Shown here piece after piece: positions 50,088 through 58,390 of a stretch of 64,000 nucleotides of DNA. Each line of letters starts with the position of its first letter. Position 1 is the first letter of the stretch. The position numbers and the translations under genes are program-made. The notes below the pieces were generated by a model that made no database searches, was not told where the DNA came from, and worked only from the letters and a program-made list of their open reading frames with translations. This DNA comes from an uncultured Chitinophaga sp. GTDB taxonomy: Bacteria; Bacteroidota; Bacteroidia; Chitinophagales; Chitinophagaceae. The stretch covers positions 248,001-312,000 of the forward strand of contig NZ_CALEJS010000042.1 in the NCBI RefSeq assembly GCF_937898475.1. Reading direction: 5' to 3'.

Positions 50088-50301
50088 TAGAGAGAGAATA
50101 ATACTGCAACAATATTTTTCGCAAGGGCTAATTCATAATCTTATTATAAACTTATTATAAACTTCGTTAGAATCAAATGGTTGTTCCTATTCTATGAAGG
50201 CCATTGCTTCTACCATGTCCTAATGAAAGCTAAGTGATACTTTACACCTAGTGAAAGAACGTTATGTTCAGGGGCCGCTTAACCACCGGCCCCTTGTTTT
50301 T
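50088..50301 (+). ncRNA. Possible small RNA
   Basis: A TAATTTTG box at 50074-50081 is followed about 215 bases later by GGGGCCG/CGGCCCC and TTGTTTTT, an intrinsic terminator not explained by any gene. The interval has only very short frames, for example a 9-codon ATG frame from 50194. The -33 box is poorly placed (16-base spacer), so this is weak. Confidence 0.3.
50271..50301 (+). terminator. Plus-strand terminator with no assigned gene
   Basis: GGGGCCG and CGGCCCC form a 7-bp GC-only stem with a 9-base loop, followed by TTGTTTTT. The nearest plus-strand gene, purL, already has its own terminator 500 bases upstream. Confidence 0.7.
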
Positions 50302-50340
50302 CCGGTAGGGTATCCAATGCAAGCTAATGTAGTGTAAAGA

Positions 50341-50370
50341 TAAAAGGCGATGAACGTTCATCGCCTTTTA
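50341..50370. terminator. Palindromic terminator of the alpha-oxoamine synthase gene
   Basis: A perfect 30-base palindrome with arms TAAAAGGCGATGAAC. It lies 29 bases past the minus-strand stop and works in either direction. Confidence 0.8.
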
Positions 50371-50398
50371 TCTTTATATGCTGTTATGCTATAGTATA

Positions 50399-51640
50399 CT
50401 ACACCACCGGTATTTCTGCCACTTTATATTCTTTCCTGTCCAGCTTCTGCTTGGTTTCGCTGAATGCCTTCAGGGTAAGGGCAATGTCTTCATCAGTATG
50501 GGCTGCAGTGGGTATCAGGCGGTAGATGATCTGTCCTTTGGGGATCACCGGGTACACCACGATAGAGCAGAAGATGTTGTAGTTCTCGCGCAGATCCAGG
50601 CACATAGCGGTAGCTTCCGGGATATCGCCCTGCAGGTAAATGGGGGTAACAGGCGAGTTGGTATGCCCGATGTTGAAGCCCCTTTCTTTCAGGCCCTGCT
50701 GCAGCTTGTTTACGTTTTCCCACAGCCTGGCTTTAAGCGCCGGCTGGGTACGCATCAGTTCAACCCTTTTCAGGTGGCCGATCACGATGGGCAGGGGGAT
50801 GGATTTGGCAAAGATCTGCGAGCGCATGTTATAGCGTAGGTAGTTGATGATGGCTTTGTCGCCGCTCATGAAAGCGCCGATAGAAGCGCCTGATTTAGCG
50901 AAGGTATTGAACAGCAGGTCGATCTTATCCTGTACGCCCTGTTCTTCTCCGGTACCAGCGCCGGTTTTACCCATGGTACCGAAGCCGTGGGCATCGTCTA
51001 CCAGGAGGCGGAACTCATATTTATCCTTCAGGGCGGCTATTTCCTTCAGCTTGCCCTGGTCGCCGGCCATGCCGAACACCCCTTCCGTTACTACCAGTAT
51101 ACCGCCGCCGGTGGTTTTGATCAATTCAACGGCACGGTTCAGCTGCTTTTCACAGTCCGCTATATCATTGTGCTTAAATACGTAACGGTGCCCCTGATGC
51201 AGGCGAAGACCGTCTATAATGCTGGCGTGGCACTCGGCATCGTATACAATTACGTCCCTGCGGTTACAAATGGCATCTATGGCGCTCATAATGCCCTGGT
51301 AGCCGTAGTTCAGCAGGGTGGTATCTTCTTTACCCATGTATTCAGACAGCGTTTTTTCAAGCTGTTCATGGTAGTTGGTATTCCCGCTCATCATACGGGC
51401 GCCCATAGGAGCGGCTAAACCAAAATCTGCTGCCGCCTTCGCATCCGTAGCGCGTACTTCCGGGTGGTTGGCCAGGCCCAGGTAGTTATTCAGACTCCAA
51501 ACGATCTTTTCCTTGCCCCTGAATGTCATACGGGGGCCTATTTCACCCTCCAGCTTCGGAAAGGCAAAGTATCCGTGGGCTCTCTCTGAATGTTCCCCGA
51601 TAGGGCCCTGGTGTTTCAGCAGTTTCTCAAAAATATCCAT
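50399..51640 (-). CDS. Alpha-oxoamine synthase (KBL / BioF / serine palmitoyltransferase family)
   Basis: Members condense an amino acid with an acyl thioester, releasing CO2, using PLP. The 413-residue enzyme has SLNNYLGLANHPEV, ARMMSGNTNYHEQLEKTLSE, YDAECHASIIDGLRL, LLVDDAHGFGTMG and the PLP lysine in FAKSGASIGAFMSGD. In Bacteroidota this family includes serine palmitoyltransferase (sphingolipids), glycine C-acetyltransferase, BioF and cysteate acyltransferases of sulfonolipid synthesis. The motifs do not allow a choice. The gene is monocistronic, and no biotin or threonine genes are adjacent. Confidence 0.85.
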   Translation of the reverse strand: MDIFEKLLKHQGPIGEHSERAHGYFAFPKLEGEIGPRMTFRGKEKIVWSLNNYLGLANHPEVRATDAKAAADFGLAAPMGARMMSGNTNYHEQLEKTLSEYMGKEDTTLLNYGYQGIMSAIDAICNRRDVIVYDAECHASIIDGLRLHQGHRYVFKHNDIADCEKQLNRAVELIKTTGGGILVVTEGVFGMAGDQGKLKEIAALKDKYEFRLLVDDAHGFGTMGKTGAGTGEEQGVQDKIDLLFNTFAKSGASIGAFMSGDKAIINYLRYNMRSQIFAKSIPLPIVIGHLKRVELMRTQPALKARLWENVNKLQQGLKERGFNIGHTNSPVTPIYLQGDIPEATAMCLDLRENYNIFCSIVVYPVIPKGQIIYRLIPTAAHTDEDIALTLKAFSETKQKLDRKEYKVAEIPVV

Positions 51641-51681
51641 ATGTTAATTAATGATTAATTGTGATCATTAAAAATCGTGCA

Positions 51682-51689
51682 CAAATGTA
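51682..51689 (-). promoter_or_regulatory. Probable -7 box of the alpha-oxoamine synthase gene
   Basis: TACATTTG followed by TGC on the minus strand, 42 bases before the ATG. Confidence 0.4.
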
Positions 51690-51718
51690 TTAAAATATTA
51701 CTTTTTACGATCTTACAT

Positions 51719-51726
51719 TACTTTTG
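51719..51726 (+). promoter_or_regulatory. Probable -7 box of pafA
   Basis: TACTTTTG followed by CAGCC, the same context as at efp and rplX. It is 130 bases before the chosen ATG. The -33 box is weak. Confidence 0.5.
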
Positions 51727-51856
51727 CAGCCATCTTGCCAAAAGCATACCGAAAAAGAACGGAGGCAAATAAACTCATTATTATACTATGATGCAATCGG
51801 GCTTTCGGGGGATAATACCCTGTAGCTCAGGATTTGTTAAATTCAATCATTACACC

Positions 51857-53527
51857 ATGAAAAAATGGATCAGTCTGTTGGTTTCGGCCGTCCTGTTTGT
51901 TTCTTACAGCGCTCATTCACAAAAAGCAACGTCTCCAAAGCCTTTTTATTCCGCATCAGCTGCGGATCGTGCTCCTAAAGCAGCGGCCCGCCCTAAACTG
52001 GTGGTGGGTATGGTGGTGGACCAGATGCGGTGGGATTACCTGTACCGTTATGCCGACCGTTATACGTCTAACGGGTTTAAAAGATTGCTACACGAAGGTT
52101 TCTCCTGCGAAAATACGTTAATTAATTATACCCCCACCATTACCGCCTGCGGCCATACCTGTGTGTATACAGGCTCTGTACCCGCCATTCACGGTATTGT
52201 GGGCAATGGTTGGTACAGCCGGGAAATTGGCCGTAACATGTACTGCGCGGAAGATACCAGTGTAAATACCGTGGGCAGCTACTCCAAGGCAGGTAAAATG
52301 AGTCCGCGTAATATGCTGGTGACTACCATTGGCGACGAGCTCCGCCTGTCCAACAATTTCCAGAGTAAAGTAGTAGGCGTTGCCATTAAAGACCGTGGTG
52401 CCATTCTGCCCGCTGGCCACAGCGCTACCGCTGCTTTCTGGTTTGACGCCAGCGCAGGTAACTGGATCACCAGTACCTACTATATGAACGAGCTCCCCGC
52501 CTGGGCAAAGGAATTCAACGACCAGAAATGGCCGCTTCAGTACCTCAAAACACCCTGGACCACCCTGTATCCCGTTGAAACATACAAGCTGAGCACAGCG
52601 GATGATAAACCGTATGAAGGCAGGTTTCCGAATGTAGCCAACAGCGCTTTTCCGCATGATCTGAGCCAGCAGCCCGGCCGCATTGCCTCTACACCCTGGG
52701 GCAACACCATGACCCTGGAGTTTGCCAAAAAAGCGCTGGAAGCCTATAACCTGGGCGGCGGATCTGTTACCGATATGCTGGCCATCAGCCTTTCTTCTAC
52801 GGATTATGTAGGCCACCAGTTCGGGCCCAACTCCATCGAGGCAGAAGATACTTACCTGCGCCTGGATAAAGACCTGGGGGCTTTCTTTGATTACCTGGAT
52901 AAAAGGATCGGCAAGGGACAGTGGACCTTCTTCATTACTGCCGACCATGGCGTGGCGCATGTGCCCGGCTTTATGGAAGAGAACAAGCTGCCCAACGGCA
53001 CCTGGGATGATAAGGTAACATTATCCGGCCTCAATGAGCAGATCAACGCTAAATTTGGCGTCAGCAAAGCTTTGCAGGCTTTCAGCAACTACCAGTTCTA
53101 CCTGGATCATGCGGCTATTGCCAACGCGGGAAAAACAGCCAGGGAGATCACTGATTTTGTTATAGATCAGCTGCTGCAGCAGAAGGCCATTGCCAACGCC
53201 TTCCCCATCAAAGAACTGAACCAGACCACCCTGCCTGAGCCAATGCGCAGCATGATGGCCAATGGATATAATGTAAAACGTGGCGGAGATATCCAGGTGG
53301 TACTGCAGCCCGGCTGGATAGAGGGCGGTAAAACCGGCACTACCCACGGCCTGTGGTACCCCTACGATGCACATATACCCCTGGTATGGCTGGGGTGGGG
53401 CATTAAACCCGGCAAAAGTAACCGTACCATCGGTATGACGGATATTTCGCCTACCCTGGCGGCCCTGCTGCACATCCAGATGCCGAGCGGGAACGTAGGA
53501 AAGGTGATAGAAGAGATAACAAAGTAA
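51857..53527 (+). CDS. pafA: Alkaline phosphatase PafA-like
   Basis: PafA is a periplasmic phosphate-irrepressible monoesterase of the alkaline phosphatase superfamily. The start is ATG 51857, giving a signal peptide (MKKWISLLVSAVLFVSYSAHSQ, cleaved near residue 21) and 556 residues in all; the 23-residue extension upstream is rejected. The metal Asp55 is in VVDQMRWDY, the nucleophile Thr96 in PTITACGH, Asn117 in GIVGNGWY, and the monoesterase-specific Lys and Arg in AIKDRGAILPAGH. Other ligands are in SSTDYVGHQFGP and ITADHGVAHVPG and TTHGLWYPYD. Confidence 0.92.
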   Translation: MKKWISLLVSAVLFVSYSAHSQKATSPKPFYSASAADRAPKAAARPKLVVGMVVDQMRWDYLYRYADRYTSNGFKRLLHEGFSCENTLINYTPTITACGHTCVYTGSVPAIHGIVGNGWYSREIGRNMYCAEDTSVNTVGSYSKAGKMSPRNMLVTTIGDELRLSNNFQSKVVGVAIKDRGAILPAGHSATAAFWFDASAGNWITSTYYMNELPAWAKEFNDQKWPLQYLKTPWTTLYPVETYKLSTADDKPYEGRFPNVANSAFPHDLSQQPGRIASTPWGNTMTLEFAKKALEAYNLGGGSVTDMLAISLSSTDYVGHQFGPNSIEAEDTYLRLDKDLGAFFDYLDKRIGKGQWTFFITADHGVAHVPGFMEENKLPNGTWDDKVTLSGLNEQINAKFGVSKALQAFSNYQFYLDHAAIANAGKTAREITDFVIDQLLQQKAIANAFPIKELNQTTLPEPMRSMMANGYNVKRGGDIQVVLQPGWIEGGKTGTTHGLWYPYDAHIPLVWLGWGIKPGKSNRTIGMTDISPTLAALLHIQMPSGNVGKVIEEITK

Positions 53528-53532
53528 CGCTG

Positions 53533-53560
53533 AAGGCTGGCCGGAAGGCCAGCCTTTTTA
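53533..53560 (+). terminator. Terminator of pafA
   Basis: AAGGCTGGCC and GGCCAGCCTT form a perfect 10-bp stem with a GGAA tetraloop, followed by TTTA. Confidence 0.9.
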
Positions 53561-53763
53561 TTTACAGGCTGGTACTATTTTCACAAAAACGGCCGGAGCA
53601 AAAGAATGCCTGTGTGAAGCCTGGGAAAGACGGGGAAAATAATATAAGCGCCGCATCATAAGGGGAAGCAATAACACGTTTATTAATTTGGATTTGCTGC
53701 CAAATTTAATAAATTGCTATCCGGCTCAACCGTGAACGGCGCCATCAAACTAAAACTGTTACC

Positions 53764-54561
53764 TTGTCACACAACCCGCAAGCCACTTTTTCTTTCATTA
53801 CGTACGAGGTTGATAAGCGTATTGCTGCCATTACTCTTAACCGGCCAGACAAGCGGAATGCTTTGAACGGGGCCATGGTAACAGAGCTGCAGCAGGCGTT
53901 CCGCCAGGCGGAAGAAGATGAGGCGGTAAAGGTGATTGTGCTGAAAGGCGCCGGTGAGGCCTTTTGCGCCGGAGCCGACCTTGAATACTTAAAACAGCTG
54001 CAAAGTAATACCTATGAGGAGAACCTGGCGGACTCCCGTTCGCTGATGCAGCTGATGCAACAGATCTATTATCATGAAAAGGTAGTGATTGCACAGGTAG
54101 AAGGCCATGCTATCGCTGGTGGCTGCGGCCTGGTAACACTCTGCGACCTGAGTTATGCCGTGCCCGGGGCCCAGCTGGGTTACACCGAGGTGAAGATCGG
54201 CTTCATTCCTGCCCTGGTATCGGTTTTCCTGGTCAGAAAGATAGGAGAGGGCAGGGCGCGTGAGCTGTTGCTCACCGGGAAGCTGATCAGTTCAGAGAAA
54301 GCCCGCGAATACGGCCTTATTAACGAAGTGGTACCTAAAGCCGGGATAGCCGGTTATGTACATCAGCTGGCTACCGCCCTATGCCATGAAGCAGCTGCCA
54401 ACTCCCTGAAAGTAACCAAACAACTGATAGCAGGGGTGCTGGATATGCCCCTGAATGAAGCGCTGGAACAGGCCGCCCGGCTGAACGCCGCCACCCGCGG
54501 GCATCCGGAGTGCCGGAGGGGGATAGCGGCGTTTCTTAATAAGGAAAGGCCTGGCTGGTGA
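53764..54561 (+). CDS. Enoyl-CoA hydratase/isomerase family protein
   Basis: The 265-residue crotonase-fold protein has an N-terminal TLNRPDKRNALNGAMV, the oxyanion-hole segment AFCAGADLEYLKQL and HAIAGGCGLVTLCDL, and the catalytic-region glutamate in GYTEVKIGFIPALVS. It may be a methylglutaconyl-CoA hydratase-like enzyme of leucine breakdown or a general enoyl-CoA hydratase. The start is TTG at 53764 (MSHNPQATF); no ATG precedes the conserved core, so a non-ATG start is needed. The next gene begins 21 bases later. Confidence 0.88.
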   Translation: MSHNPQATFSFITYEVDKRIAAITLNRPDKRNALNGAMVTELQQAFRQAEEDEAVKVIVLKGAGEAFCAGADLEYLKQLQSNTYEENLADSRSLMQLMQQIYYHEKVVIAQVEGHAIAGGCGLVTLCDLSYAVPGAQLGYTEVKIGFIPALVSVFLVRKIGEGRARELLLTGKLISSEKAREYGLINEVVPKAGIAGYVHQLATALCHEAAANSLKVTKQLIAGVLDMPLNEALEQAARLNAATRGHPECRRGIAAFLNKERPGW

Positions 54562-54582
54562 GAATTAATTAATCAGAAACCT

Positions 54583-55260
54583 ATGAAAAAGAAGCATATA
54601 AAGTTGTTAAAATGCCTGCTCTTATTCCTGCTGGCCGCTCTGCCGGGGGCAGGCCGTTTGTACGCCCAGCATTATGTGTCAGATGCCAAAATCGTTTATA
54701 AACTTGAGTTGCCGCCTGAACAGCTGCAACTGGATGCCATGCTGGAGGGAAGCACCCTTACCCAGTACATGCGCGGGCACCTGAGCCGCATAGATATGAA
54801 CCTGAATGTAGTGCATTATACCTATCTCATCAACAGTCGGGAGCAGAGCCTGGTAACCCTGATAGATAATCATGTAGATAAATACCTGATCCGTTCGGGG
54901 AAGGAAGAATACGAGAAAGAGCTGAAACAGTATGCCGGTATCCATTTTAAAGACCAGGAGGGTACCAAGGAGCTGGTGGGGCATACCTGCAGAAAGGCGA
55001 TCGGTACCACGGCAGACGGTAAAACCTTTGAGGTGTATTATGCACCCGGCCTGATACCGGAAAACAAGCATTATAACCGCCGTTTTGTGAACCTGAAGGG
55101 TATTCCCCTGGAGTTTGAGATCATCACCCGTACGGGCGCTAAAATGAAGGTAACGGCGACTTCGCTGGACCTGCATCCCGTGCCTGTTACGATGTTTGAA
55201 GTACCGGTGTCTGGCTATAAAGTGATCAGTAAGGAGGAGCTACAGCGTATGGGGAACTAG
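54583..55260 (+). CDS. Exported protein of unknown function (GLPGLI/DUF4412-like)
   Basis: The 225-residue protein has a signal peptide of about 28 residues ending RLYAQ. The mature domain has beta strands and the pattern VGHTCRKAIGTTADGKTFEVYY then PGLIPENKHYNRRFVNLKGIPLEFEI, given here in parts because GLIPEN and KGIPLEF are the features typical of GLPGLI and DUF4412 proteins. These are frequent in Bacteroidota envelopes and have no known activity. It is probably co-transcribed with the upstream hydratase gene. Confidence 0.65.
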   Translation: MKKKHIKLLKCLLLFLLAALPGAGRLYAQHYVSDAKIVYKLELPPEQLQLDAMLEGSTLTQYMRGHLSRIDMNLNVVHYTYLINSREQSLVTLIDNHVDKYLIRSGKEEYEKELKQYAGIHFKDQEGTKELVGHTCRKAIGTTADGKTFEVYYAPGLIPENKHYNRRFVNLKGIPLEFEIITRTGAKMKVTATSLDLHPVPVTMFEVPVSGYKVISKEELQRMGN

Positions 55261-55288
55261 CGGGGAATTAAAGAAATGTCAAATAAAA

Positions 55289-55334
55289 AAATCCCAAATT
55301 CCAAGATGCGAATGCTGTTTGGAATTTGGGATTT
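55289..55334. terminator. Bidirectional terminator with the AATTTGGAA word
   Basis: AAATCCCAAATTCCAA and TTGGAATTTGGGATTT form a perfect 16-bp stem with a 14-base loop between convergent genes. It is preceded by seven A and followed by TATT. The same words occur in the spacers of the ribosomal cluster. Confidence 0.8.
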
Positions 55335-55355
55335 ATTATCTGGAAATTGAATGCT

Positions 55356-55730
55356 CTACTTTAACGGAAGCACTAACTGCAATTTATGAAACTGCATGTT
55401 AGCCGGCTGCTGTACCTGGAAATTGTACGGCAACACGTAAGTGACGTTACCTTTCTTGTAAGTCATCACTGATTTGAAGTTCCATGTATTATTAGCTGTC
55501 AGCTTGAACTCAGAGTTGAGCATACCATTGTACCTGAAGCCATCCAGGCTCAGGTTGGTCTTGGGTAAAGCTCCGGCGAAGAGGCTGCTACCCGCTTTCT
55601 TCTTGTCTTTGTCATTATCACTGTTGGTAGAAAGATCGTTGGCCTTGCTGCTGATACTGCACAAAACCAGGATCCCTGCCAGTAAGCAGGACAATGAAAA
55701 AGAATGCAATATGGAGGTTCTCGTTTTCAT
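55356..55730 (-). CDS. Small exported hypothetical protein
   Basis: The product is 124 residues from ATG 55730 (MKTRTSILHSFSLSCLLAGI), which gives a signal peptide; a longer start at 55772 is less likely. After a charged linker (STNSDNDKDKKK) the rest has strands LDGFRYNGML, TWNFKSVMTY and VTYVLPYNFQV. I do not recognise a family. A TACATTTG box lies 8 bases before the ATG. It is convergent with the DUF4412-like gene. Confidence 0.6.
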   Translation of the reverse strand: MKTRTSILHSFSLSCLLAGILVLCSISSKANDLSTNSDNDKDKKKAGSSLFAGALPKTNLSLDGFRYNGMLNSEFKLTANNTWNFKSVMTYKKGNVTYVLPYNFQVQQPANMQFHKLQLVLPLK

Positions 55731-55881
55731 TGTATCACAAATGTACAAACTTTTCAATATATCATATAACAAATTCTTAACGCAATTTAGTGAAAATTCC
55801 TAAGAAACTGTTAAATATTACATGAACGGCACCCTGAGGGGCACATTTGTCTGGTTGGATAAAATTATTATATTTACACTA

Positions 55882-57303
55882 ATGAATCAAGACTTTCCAT
55901 TATTTAACGAGGATTTTGAGGAGTTGAGAGACTTGTTGCAGCAGTTCGAAAACCTCAGGGCTGGCCGGTCTCATTCCTTCCTCGACGAAGACTCTTTCGA
56001 GCAGATTATCGACTATTACGATGAGCATGACGAGTTGCCCAATGCCATACAGGCCGCAGAAATAGCAATAGAACAGTTTCCATATTCTTCCACCCTTTTG
56101 CTGAAAAAAGCCAACCTCCTGATAGAAACCAAGAAGTACAACGACGCCCTTGAGTTGCTGGAGAAGGCAGCCATCTTAGACAGCACTGATATAAACCTGT
56201 ATATCCTGCAAACAGATATCTACCTGGCCCTTAATCAGCATGAAAAGGCGGCCGCCCTGCTGGAAGAACAGATCCAGCAGTTTGACGGGGAAGACCGTAC
56301 GGAGTTATTACTGGAACTGGCAGATGTGTATGACGACTGGGAGGAATTTGACCGTGTGTTTGACTGCCTGAAAATAGCGCTGGAACACGATCCTAACAAC
56401 GAAGAAGCGCTGCATAAGATCTGCTTCTGGACCGAGTACACCGGGCGCAATGAAGAAAGCATCCGCCTGCATACCAATATTATCAACGAGCATCCCTACA
56501 ACCAGCTGGCCTGGTTTAACCTGGGTACGGCCTACCAGGGCCTGAAGCTCTATGAAAAAGCGATAGACGCCTACCTGTATGCCGTGGCCATAGACGAGAA
56601 ATTTGACTATGCCTACCGCAATATGGGGGATGCGTATATCCGTTTACGCAAGTTCCAGGATGCCATTGAAGTACTGCAGAAACACCTGGAAATAGCCAAG
56701 CCCGAAGATGTGATCTACGAGGCTATTGGCCATTGCTACGAGAAGATGCGCAAATTCACCCAGGCCCGCTACTATTACCGTAAGGCCTCGCACCTGAGTC
56801 CCCAGGATGATAAGCTGCACTACAAGATAGCCGTAGCCTACATGATGGAGGGTAACTGGGAGAATGCCGTTAAATCCATCGCCAGCGCATTAAAAATCAA
56901 TAAGAACAGTGCAGAGTACTATATTGCGCTGGGGCAATGCTACCTGGAGCTGGACAAGAACAAGGACGCGCTGATACAGTTCATGCACGCCCTGCGCCTT
57001 AAACCATCCAGTGTAAGCTCCTGGCAGGAGTTTGTGCGTGGCCTGTATATCTCTGATTTCTTTGACGAGGCATTGGTGCAGCTGGATGAGGCAGAGCAGA
57101 AAGTGGGCCGCAAGCCTGTATTCCAGTACTACCGCGCCGCCGTACTGATTGCACAGGGCCGTACCAAAGAAGGCCTTATACAGCTGGAAACAGCACTGCA
57201 GATGGCCCCCCGCCAGCTTAAAAAGATGGTGGAGCTGGATCCAACGCTTCTGCAGCATACCAGTGTAGTAGAGCTGATCAGCCGCTACAGGAAAAAAAAG
57301 TGA
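55882..57303 (+). CDS. Tetratricopeptide repeat protein
   Basis: The 473-residue protein starts at ATG 55882 (MNQDFPLFNEDFEELRD). It has no signal peptide and an acidic N-terminus, so it is probably cytoplasmic. At least ten TPR-like helix pairs fill residues about 60-440; clear units are AWFNLGTAYQGLKLYEKAID, AYRNMGDAYIRLRKFQDAIE and YYIALGQCYLELDKNKDALI. TPR proteins are scaffolds, so the function cannot be deduced. It is a single gene with a strong terminator. Confidence 0.88.
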   Translation: MNQDFPLFNEDFEELRDLLQQFENLRAGRSHSFLDEDSFEQIIDYYDEHDELPNAIQAAEIAIEQFPYSSTLLLKKANLLIETKKYNDALELLEKAAILDSTDINLYILQTDIYLALNQHEKAAALLEEQIQQFDGEDRTELLLELADVYDDWEEFDRVFDCLKIALEHDPNNEEALHKICFWTEYTGRNEESIRLHTNIINEHPYNQLAWFNLGTAYQGLKLYEKAIDAYLYAVAIDEKFDYAYRNMGDAYIRLRKFQDAIEVLQKHLEIAKPEDVIYEAIGHCYEKMRKFTQARYYYRKASHLSPQDDKLHYKIAVAYMMEGNWENAVKSIASALKINKNSAEYYIALGQCYLELDKNKDALIQFMHALRLKPSSVSSWQEFVRGLYISDFFDEALVQLDEAEQKVGRKPVFQYYRAAVLIAQGRTKEGLIQLETALQMAPRQLKKMVELDPTLLQHTSVVELISRYRKKK

Positions 57304-57352
57304 TTAGAACGCTGAACGCCGGATGCTGAAAGCTGAAGGCTGAATGCTCCAT

Positions 57353-57400
57353 AAAAAAAAGCTGACCGCAGGCAAATATTGCAAACGGTCAGCTTTTTTT
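57353..57400 (+). terminator. Terminator of the TPR gene
   Basis: AAAGCTGACCG and CGGTCAGCTTT pair within an A-run/T-run context (AAAAAAAA before, TTTTTTT after), with a 17-base loop. It is flanked by longer inverted word repeats at 57307-57347 and 57434-57491. Confidence 0.88.
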
Positions 57401-57523
57401 ATCTGGCATCAGGGCCAGATCGTTATGTGCCCGGGATTCAGCATCCGGCATGCTGCGTTCAGCGTTCATCGTTTCGCATTCAGCCTTAAGCGTTTTTGCT
57501 CATTATAAATTAAAGATAGTTCT

Positions 57524-57531
57524 TATTTTTG
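57524..57531 (+). promoter_or_regulatory. Probable -7 box of the comA-like gene
   Basis: TATTTTTG followed by CGC, 54 bases before the ATG. A TTTG is 25 bases upstream, slightly too far. Confidence 0.45.
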
Positions 57532-57584
57532 CGCCGGTTTTATAATTTGGTACCCGATTTGGCTTAAAGACAAATAACTGAGCG

Positions 57585-58349
57585 ATGAACTTTAATCTTA
57601 CACAGATCCCTGACCGGACAAAAAAGCCCCGTAAGCATGGCCTGACCATGGTAATGGATAAAGGCCTGAGTTTGGAAGAAGCAAGGAATTTTTTGTCAGT
57701 GGCAGCGCCGCACGTAGATGTACTGAAGCTGGGCTTCGGCACCTCTTTCGTTACTCCGCGGCTACGTGAAAAGATTGAGCTGTACCAGTCCCATAATATC
57801 CCTGTATACTTTGGCGGCACGCTTTTCGAAGCTTTCCTGGTGCGTAACCAGCTGGATGAATATATCAAGGTGGTAAAAGACTACGGTATCACCTATATGG
57901 AGGTATCCGACGGCTCTATCACCATCCCGCATGCAGAAAAATGCGGTTATATTGAGAAGCTGGCCAAGCTGGGCCTGGTGCTCAGCGAGGTGGGTTCAAA
58001 AGATGCAGAACACATCATCCCGCCTTATAAATGGATTGAACTGATGAGCGCTGAACTGAACGCGGGCGCCAGTTATGTGATTGCCGAAGCGCGTGAAAGC
58101 GGTAATGTGGGCATCTACCGTGGTTCCGGCGAGGTGCGGGAAGGCCTGGTGCAGGAGATCCTGACCCAGATACCGGCAGAAAAGATCATCTGGGAAGCTC
58201 CTCAGAAGGCGCAGCAGCTGTACTTCCTGGAGCTGATCGGCTGTAATGCCAACCTGGGCAACCTGGCGCCGCATGAGGTGATTTCGCTGGAAGCCATGCG
58301 TATCGGACTGCGGGGTGATACTTTCCACTTATTCCTGGATAAGGAGTAG
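57585..58349 (+). CDS. comA: Phosphosulfolactate synthase-like protein (ComA/YitD family)
   Basis: ComA adds sulfite to phosphoenolpyruvate to give phosphosulfolactate, the first step of coenzyme M synthesis in methanogens; YitD of Bacillus makes sulfolactate. The 254-residue TIM barrel has HGLTMVMDKGLSLEEARNFL, HVDVLKLGFGTSFVTP, PVYFGGTLFEAF, YMEVSDGSITIPHAEK, SEVGSKDAE and IAEARESGNVGIYRGSGEVR, all typical. Bacteroidota lack coenzyme M, so the product presumably feeds another sulfonate. It is 41 bases before aroE and probably co-transcribed. Confidence 0.85.
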   Translation: MNFNLTQIPDRTKKPRKHGLTMVMDKGLSLEEARNFLSVAAPHVDVLKLGFGTSFVTPRLREKIELYQSHNIPVYFGGTLFEAFLVRNQLDEYIKVVKDYGITYMEVSDGSITIPHAEKCGYIEKLAKLGLVLSEVGSKDAEHIIPPYKWIELMSAELNAGASYVIAEARESGNVGIYRGSGEVREGLVQEILTQIPAEKIIWEAPQKAQQLYFLELIGCNANLGNLAPHEVISLEAMRIGLRGDTFHLFLDKE

Positions 58350-58390
58350 GGGTATGCAGCGGGTATGCGGAACCTGATAATTCATAATTG

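Larger units (their letters stand above)
49699..50398. other. 700-base intergenic region after purL
   Basis: It holds the purL terminator, an AT-rich middle with a TAATTTTG box (50074-50081) and a duplicated CTTATTATAAA at about 50139-50161, a GC-rich plus-strand terminator (50271-50301), and a palindromic terminator (50341-50370). No protein gene is convincing. The box-to-terminator span of about 215 bases could be a small RNA. Confidence 0.5.

Noticed and set aside
50188..50222. Short ATG frame (9 codons) in the purL-downstream gap
   Set aside because: Too short and without a paralogue or conserved leader, unlike the micro-peptides at 4660 and 4814.
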